From an uncultured Lachnospiraceae bacterium (lineage in GTDB: Bacteria; Bacillota_A; Clostridia; Lachnospirales; Lachnospiraceae), in NCBI GenBank assembly GCA_947302185.1, contig CAMYVI010000006.1:1-26187 (forward strand): a stretch of 26,187 bases of DNA, in the 5' to 3' direction. The notes beneath the pieces were generated by a model. That model saw only the letters and a program-made list of their open reading frames with translations. It was not told the origin of the DNA and ran no database searches. The position numbers were made by a program, and so were the translations under genes. How positions within the stretch are numbered: position 1 is the first letter of the stretch; the number at the start of each line of letters is the position of its first letter. This document shows, piece by piece, positions 22,910-26,187 of this stretch.

Positions 22910-25891
22910 CTAGTTTCCGTAGAAACCAATCTTTTCGTCTCTCCATCCTGATTTTATCAGCCCTTCTCTCTCCTTCTTACTTCCGGTGAAGAAATGGTAT
23001 CCGGATTTCGCATTCGGATTGTAAAGGCGATACATCGGAACTGTTTTATCCGAATCGGAATAGAAACCAATGCCCTCATCAATCCATCCCGCGCTTATCA
23101 TAGCCTTGCGCTCATTCGCGGCTGTCGTGAACATATGGTCACCGTTGCTCTTATTGTAAAGACGATAGACCGGCTTCGAAGACTTCTTCGGCACATGGCA
23201 GGCAATACCCTCAGCCTTCCATCCCGCTCCGGTCAGATTCTTACGTTCAGCTTCACTGATTGTGTACATATGATCACCTGTCTTACGGTTATAGAAGCGG
23301 TAAAGCGGAACTCTCTCGTACACGGTCACTGTGCAGACTGCAGTCCTCTTTCCGTCATTTGATTTGACGGTTATCTTTGTGCTTCCGGTCTTTTTTGCTA
23401 TGACTTTGCCGTTACCGTCAACAGTTGCAACCGCCGAATTACTGCTCTTCCAAGTGACTGCTCTGTCCGTTGCGTTATCCGGTGAAACGGTTACCTTGAG
23501 CAGCAGGGTCTTGCCCGCAAGGAGCTTAGCTGACGTCTTGTTAAGCTTCACACCCGCAACATGAACAGCGCTGACTGCGAGTACCGTATCATCCGATCCG
23601 TTGGCGTAAACGACTTCAATCTTGTGTTCTCCAATCTTCAAGGTCTTTTGAAAATCTTTGGTAAAAAGAATCGACAGGCTTTCATCCGGTCCCATGACTT
23701 CATAATCACTATCAGCTGTCAGTATCTTGCCATCGACTTTTACTTTGCGGAGATACTTTGGATTTCCGTCCGTCGAAAGTCCGATCTGTTCCTGCTCAAG
23801 CATATCGCTGCCGATTTCCTGATCGCCTCCTCGCGTGATCGTCGGAACCGCAAGCTTAAACGTATACTCACCGTGTGCTGCCGCTTTAATGGTCAGTTCA
23901 TATTCCTCTCCGTCAAATACCTTCTTTCCGTCAATCTCGGCATTAAGATCAATCGTTCCTGCCGGAACAGTGACATTGCCGCTCCCGTCTCTGACATCAG
24001 ACGTCACGATAACAGGTGTTTCTTTATTGTTATACTCTTTTCCGTTGACTGTGACCGTTTCAATCGCACTGAGATAGGTGGAAAACTGAGCGGCTGTCTG
24101 ATCATCTGCCAGAACTATCGCCGGCTCAGAGGCACTTTCGTTATATTTCGCAATCTTGTATGTAATCTCACACGGGTAGTCTGTGATGGTACCGTTGCTT
24201 AAATAGTAGCGAATATTCGTAATAGTTGTCCCTGTCAGGCCGCCGAGCCTTGCATCATCGTAATTCCATCCGATCTGTGTACTTCTCCATAGCTCAGCGA
24301 CGTGACGCAGCGCGTACCGGCTGCCGTTCTCGTCGGTTACCACCACACCGCTTACATAGATTGGATCTTCGCCTTCAGCCGCTGCCGGAACTTCGACACC
24401 CGCCAGTGTGATTTCGACATCGGCGTGGCGCGCGTTAAGGTTCACTTTTCCTGTCAGCCCCTCTGCCGTGCCGACTTCTCCGGTGGCTTTGTCAAATGCA
24501 AATTCTCCGCTCTCATCCACTGTCATCTCTTTATAAGATACAGGCTCTTCACCAAGCACATAGAAGGAATAATCCGGTGACTCAAAGAGAACCTCTTTAC
24601 CATTTAGAATAACTGTCGTCTCCTGACCGCGAAGCTTTATAGTGTATTCTTTTGATGCATTATCCGTTATTACAGAAAGAGTTTCATCACTCTTCATGGC
24701 TTTTAGAGCCTTCAATACGTCTGCGTTTGCCTTCACAGGATAAATTACGCCGCTGATATCGTCACCGGCTTCACTTACATGATAGGAACCGCCTGCGAGA
24801 TTTATTGCGCGCGGTTTCGACTTCGTTGCCGAGGAGACCGCATCGACTGCTTCATCGCCTTCCGCTGCATAGAATTTGCCATACGGTATGTTCATGAGCA
24901 GATATGGATTCAAGCTGATCTCCACCGGATAATCCGTGATAGAGCCGTTGCTGAGATAGTAACGAATATTTGTTATCGTTTTCCCAACAAGCGCACCCAG
25001 CTTCTCATCATCAAAGTTAAAACCGATCTCTGTATTTCTCCACAGGTTGACGACATGTCTCAGTGCATATTGATTGCCTTCCTCATCTGACAAAACGATA
25101 CCGCTGACATTTGCTCCGTCATCGACGGAAATGCCATCGAGTTTAATCTCGATGTCGGCATGTCTTGCAAAATAGCTGATCTGGTTTGCGGAGGCGCCTT
25201 CAATTGTATTGACCTCACCGATAGCAGGACCGAATATGAATTTGCCTTCAGTAAGTGTTGCATCTTTATAGGAAACCGGCTCTTTGTCAAGAATATACAG
25301 TGAATAGGACGGTGACTCGAACAGGACCTGTTCTCCGTTCAACGTGACGATCGTCTCCTGACCCCGGAGTCTGATTGTGTATGACTTGGAATCTTCGTCT
25401 GTGACCAATGTGATTCCGCCATTTTCGATCATTGCTTCAAGGTCTGCTATTGAATCTTTGCTGAACCTGACCGGATAAATAATGCCGGTTATGTCCTCAC
25501 CGGTTTCACTGACGTGGTATGAACCGCCTGCGAGATTTGTTGCGCGCGGTTTCGACTTCGTTGCCGAAGAAACAGCGTCAACTGCCCCATCGCCTTCCGC
25601 TGCATAGAACTCGCCGTAAGGGATATTCATGAGGGCAAAAAGTTCCTCACTGTCAGCATCACCCACTTCATCCTCCGAAAGATCTTCATACTCCGCTTTC
25701 TCACCATCAGCCGATTCTTCTGAGTCGGCTTCTCCGACAGATGCATCTTCTGCGTATTCATCTGCTTGAATAATCTCTTCTTCGTACACCTCTGCGGCGT
25801 ATGCTGCCTGCATGGTAGCCGGAGCTGACGAAAACGCCATAGCACCTGCCATGAGGAAAGCCATGAATTTGTTACTAATATTTCTTTTCAT
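22910..25891 (-). CDS. Secreted surface protein: two Tp47-like repeats, Big_2 domain, three DUF5648 repeats
   Basis: A 993-residue exported protein. A signal peptide (1 to about 32, ending QAAYAAE) is followed by a strongly acidic stretch (35-85). Two repeats of about 245 residues follow (88-331 and 333-580), each opening MNIPYG-F-YAAEGD and VDAVSSATKSKPRA, then LAGGSYHVSE, YTI-LRGQET, YALRHV and TNIRYYLSNG. These resemble the Tp47 domain C family. After a linker region (about 590-770), a Big_2 immunoglobulin-like domain covers about 777-858 (VTWKSSNSAVATVDGNGKV). Three DUF5648 repeats of the YRLYN ... GDHMFT ... AGW-EGIGFY type fill 861-993. No LPXTG or transmembrane anchor is present. Binding to cell wall or carbohydrate is likely but unproven. 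GGAGGAG precedes the ATG. Confidence 0.85.
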   Translation of the reverse strand: MKRNISNKFMAFLMAGAMAFSSAPATMQAAYAAEVYEEEIIQADEYAEDASVGEADSEESADGEKAEYEDLSEDEVGDADSEELFALMNIPYGEFYAAEGDGAVDAVSSATKSKPRATNLAGGSYHVSETGEDITGIIYPVRFSKDSIADLEAMIENGGITLVTDEDSKSYTIRLRGQETIVTLNGEQVLFESPSYSLYILDKEPVSYKDATLTEGKFIFGPAIGEVNTIEGASANQISYFARHADIEIKLDGISVDDGANVSGIVLSDEEGNQYALRHVVNLWRNTEIGFNFDDEKLGALVGKTITNIRYYLSNGSITDYPVEISLNPYLLMNIPYGKFYAAEGDEAVDAVSSATKSKPRAINLAGGSYHVSEAGDDISGVIYPVKANADVLKALKAMKSDETLSVITDNASKEYTIKLRGQETTVILNGKEVLFESPDYSFYVLGEEPVSYKEMTVDESGEFAFDKATGEVGTAEGLTGKVNLNARHADVEITLAGVEVPAAAEGEDPIYVSGVVVTDENGSRYALRHVAELWRSTQIGWNYDDARLGGLTGTTITNIRYYLSNGTITDYPCEITYKIAKYNESASEPAIVLADDQTAAQFSTYLSAIETVTVNGKEYNNKETPVIVTSDVRDGSGNVTVPAGTIDLNAEIDGKKVFDGEEYELTIKAAAHGEYTFKLAVPTITRGGDQEIGSDMLEQEQIGLSTDGNPKYLRKVKVDGKILTADSDYEVMGPDESLSILFTKDFQKTLKIGEHKIEVVYANGSDDTVLAVSAVHVAGVKLNKTSAKLLAGKTLLLKVTVSPDNATDRAVTWKSSNSAVATVDGNGKVIAKKTGSTKITVKSNDGKRTAVCTVTVYERVPLYRFYNRKTGDHMYTISEAERKNLTGAGWKAEGIACHVPKKSSKPVYRLYNKSNGDHMFTTAANERKAMISAGWIDEGIGFYSDSDKTVPMYRLYNPNAKSGYHFFTGSKKEREGLIKSGWRDEKIGFYGN

Positions 25892-25934
25892 TTACTCCTC
25901 CCGTCAAATTTAAAGCAAAGAATAATTAGTTATT

Positions 25935-25975
25935 ACTACCTTGGTTAGTATATTATAACCTCTGGTTAAAGTCAA
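25935..25975 (-). promoter_or_regulatory. Promoter with two operator-like palindromes before the surface-protein gene
   Basis: On the minus strand TTGACT (25970-25975), 17 bases and TATACT (25947-25952) form a strong promoter about 55 bases before the ATG at 25891. TAACC-TCT-GGTTA (25956-25968) fills the spacer. A related site ACTACC-TT-GGTTAGT (25935-25949) overlaps the -10 box and start region. The paired sites suggest a dimeric repressor. Confidence 0.65.
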
Positions 25976-26030
25976 TTACAATACCTGTTACAAGAAAACG
26001 TTATTTTAAATACTTATAACAAAATCTGAT

Positions 26031-26094
26031 ATGCTCCCTTCTATATAAACAAGAGAAATAAAAAAATCTCTTCCTACTTGGAAGGGAGCATTTT
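26031..26094 (+). promoter_or_regulatory. Hairpin masking a ribosome binding site
   Basis: ATGCTCCCTTC (26031-26041) pairs with GAAGGGAGCAT (26081-26091). An inner AAGAGA/TCTCTT stem closes a run of seven A. The 3' arm contains GAAGGGAG, placed six bases before the ATG at 26095, so the ribosome site is sequestered. A terminator is the alternative reading, because TTTT follows, but the upstream gene is divergent. Confidence 0.5.
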
Positions 26095-26145
26095 ATGTGT
26101 AGAAACAGAATGGATTCTGAAGAGGAACTACAGATTGTCGCATGA
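26095..26145 (+). CDS. Possible 16-residue leader peptide
   Basis: An ATG with GAAGGGAG at ideal spacing opens a 16-codon frame (MCRNRMDSEEELQIVA) ending in TGA at 26143, followed at once by TAA. It may be a leader peptide for a gene beyond the window, or the start of a frame-disrupted gene. Nothing else is recognised in the last 42 bases. Coding status rests only on the ribosome site. Confidence 0.3.
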   Translation: MCRNRMDSEEELQIVA

Positions 26146-26187
26146 TAATCAAGATTTGCCGAGGGCTCGTCAAGCAAGATAATCTCA

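Noticed and set aside
23561..24202. Plus-strand open frame opposite the surface-protein gene
   Set aside because: Antisense shadow of a long, domain-rich minus frame, without a ribosome site.

Overview
The window looks like chromosomal DNA of an anaerobic, low- to mid-GC Firmicute (class Clostridia, Lachnospiraceae-like). Grounds: a class III (oxygen-sensitive) ribonucleotide reductase under apparent NrdR control, an iron-sulfur aldo/keto reductase, a C69 dipeptidase, Gram-positive lipoprotein and surface-protein signals, and strong GGAGG-type ribosome binding sites before nearly every gene. The taxon is inferred from gene content only. There are no rRNA or tRNA genes, no CRISPR array and no complete insertion sequence. 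Mobile signal is limited to short non-coding palindromic elements.

Layout. 1-445 (-): end-truncated zinc-ribbon/TM2 membrane protein. 704-1882 (+): aldo/keto reductase with two [4Fe-4S] sites. 1982-5508 (+): deoxynucleotide module, NrdG activase then NrdD, with two NrdR boxes, a promoter and three leader hairpins between them; NrdD carries a C-terminal thioredoxin-like domain. 5801-7704 (+): TPR protein and a DUF4037 nucleotidyltransferase-like protein. 7705-10222 (-): GNAT acetyltransferase, C69 dipeptidase and a 55-residue small protein as one operon. 10420-12386 (-): orphan RsbW-type kinase and a MATE exporter. 12691-16204 (-): polar amino acid ABC transporter (lipoprotein, permease, ATPase) ending in a DapF-like epimerase/racemase. 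16490-21709 (+): potassium module of TrkH/KtrB pore, TrkA/KtrA gating subunit, 63-residue single-span protein, shortened KdpD-like kinase and KdpE-like regulator. 21882-22597 (-): two small membrane proteins. 22910-25891 (-): 993-residue secreted protein with two Tp47-like repeats, a Big_2 domain and three DUF5648 repeats. 26031-26145 (+): a hairpin that would mask the ribosome binding site of a 16-codon ORF.

How genes work together. NrdG installs the glycyl radical on NrdD, and the fused redoxin may re-reduce the enzyme. The amino acid importer is co-oriented with a PLP-independent racemase fold, suggesting uptake coupled to stereo-inversion. The potassium genes pair a Ktr/Trk channel with a Kdp-type sensor although no kdpFABC is present; both the kinase's Usp domain and the RCK_C domain of KtrA are plausible c-di-AMP receivers.

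The most unusual observation is the substrate-binding lipoprotein at 15278-16204. The segment that normally ends a type II amino acid binding protein sits at its N-terminus, just after the lipoprotein signal and linker, and the protein stops where that segment should begin. This is the pattern of a natural circular permutation. Also notable are the NrdD-redoxin fusion, the c-di-AMP-like motif in the KdpD homologue, a 101-bp MITE-like element with 16-bp inverted ends plus a detached half copy 2.4 kb away, and a small gene whose stop codon abuts that of its convergent neighbour.
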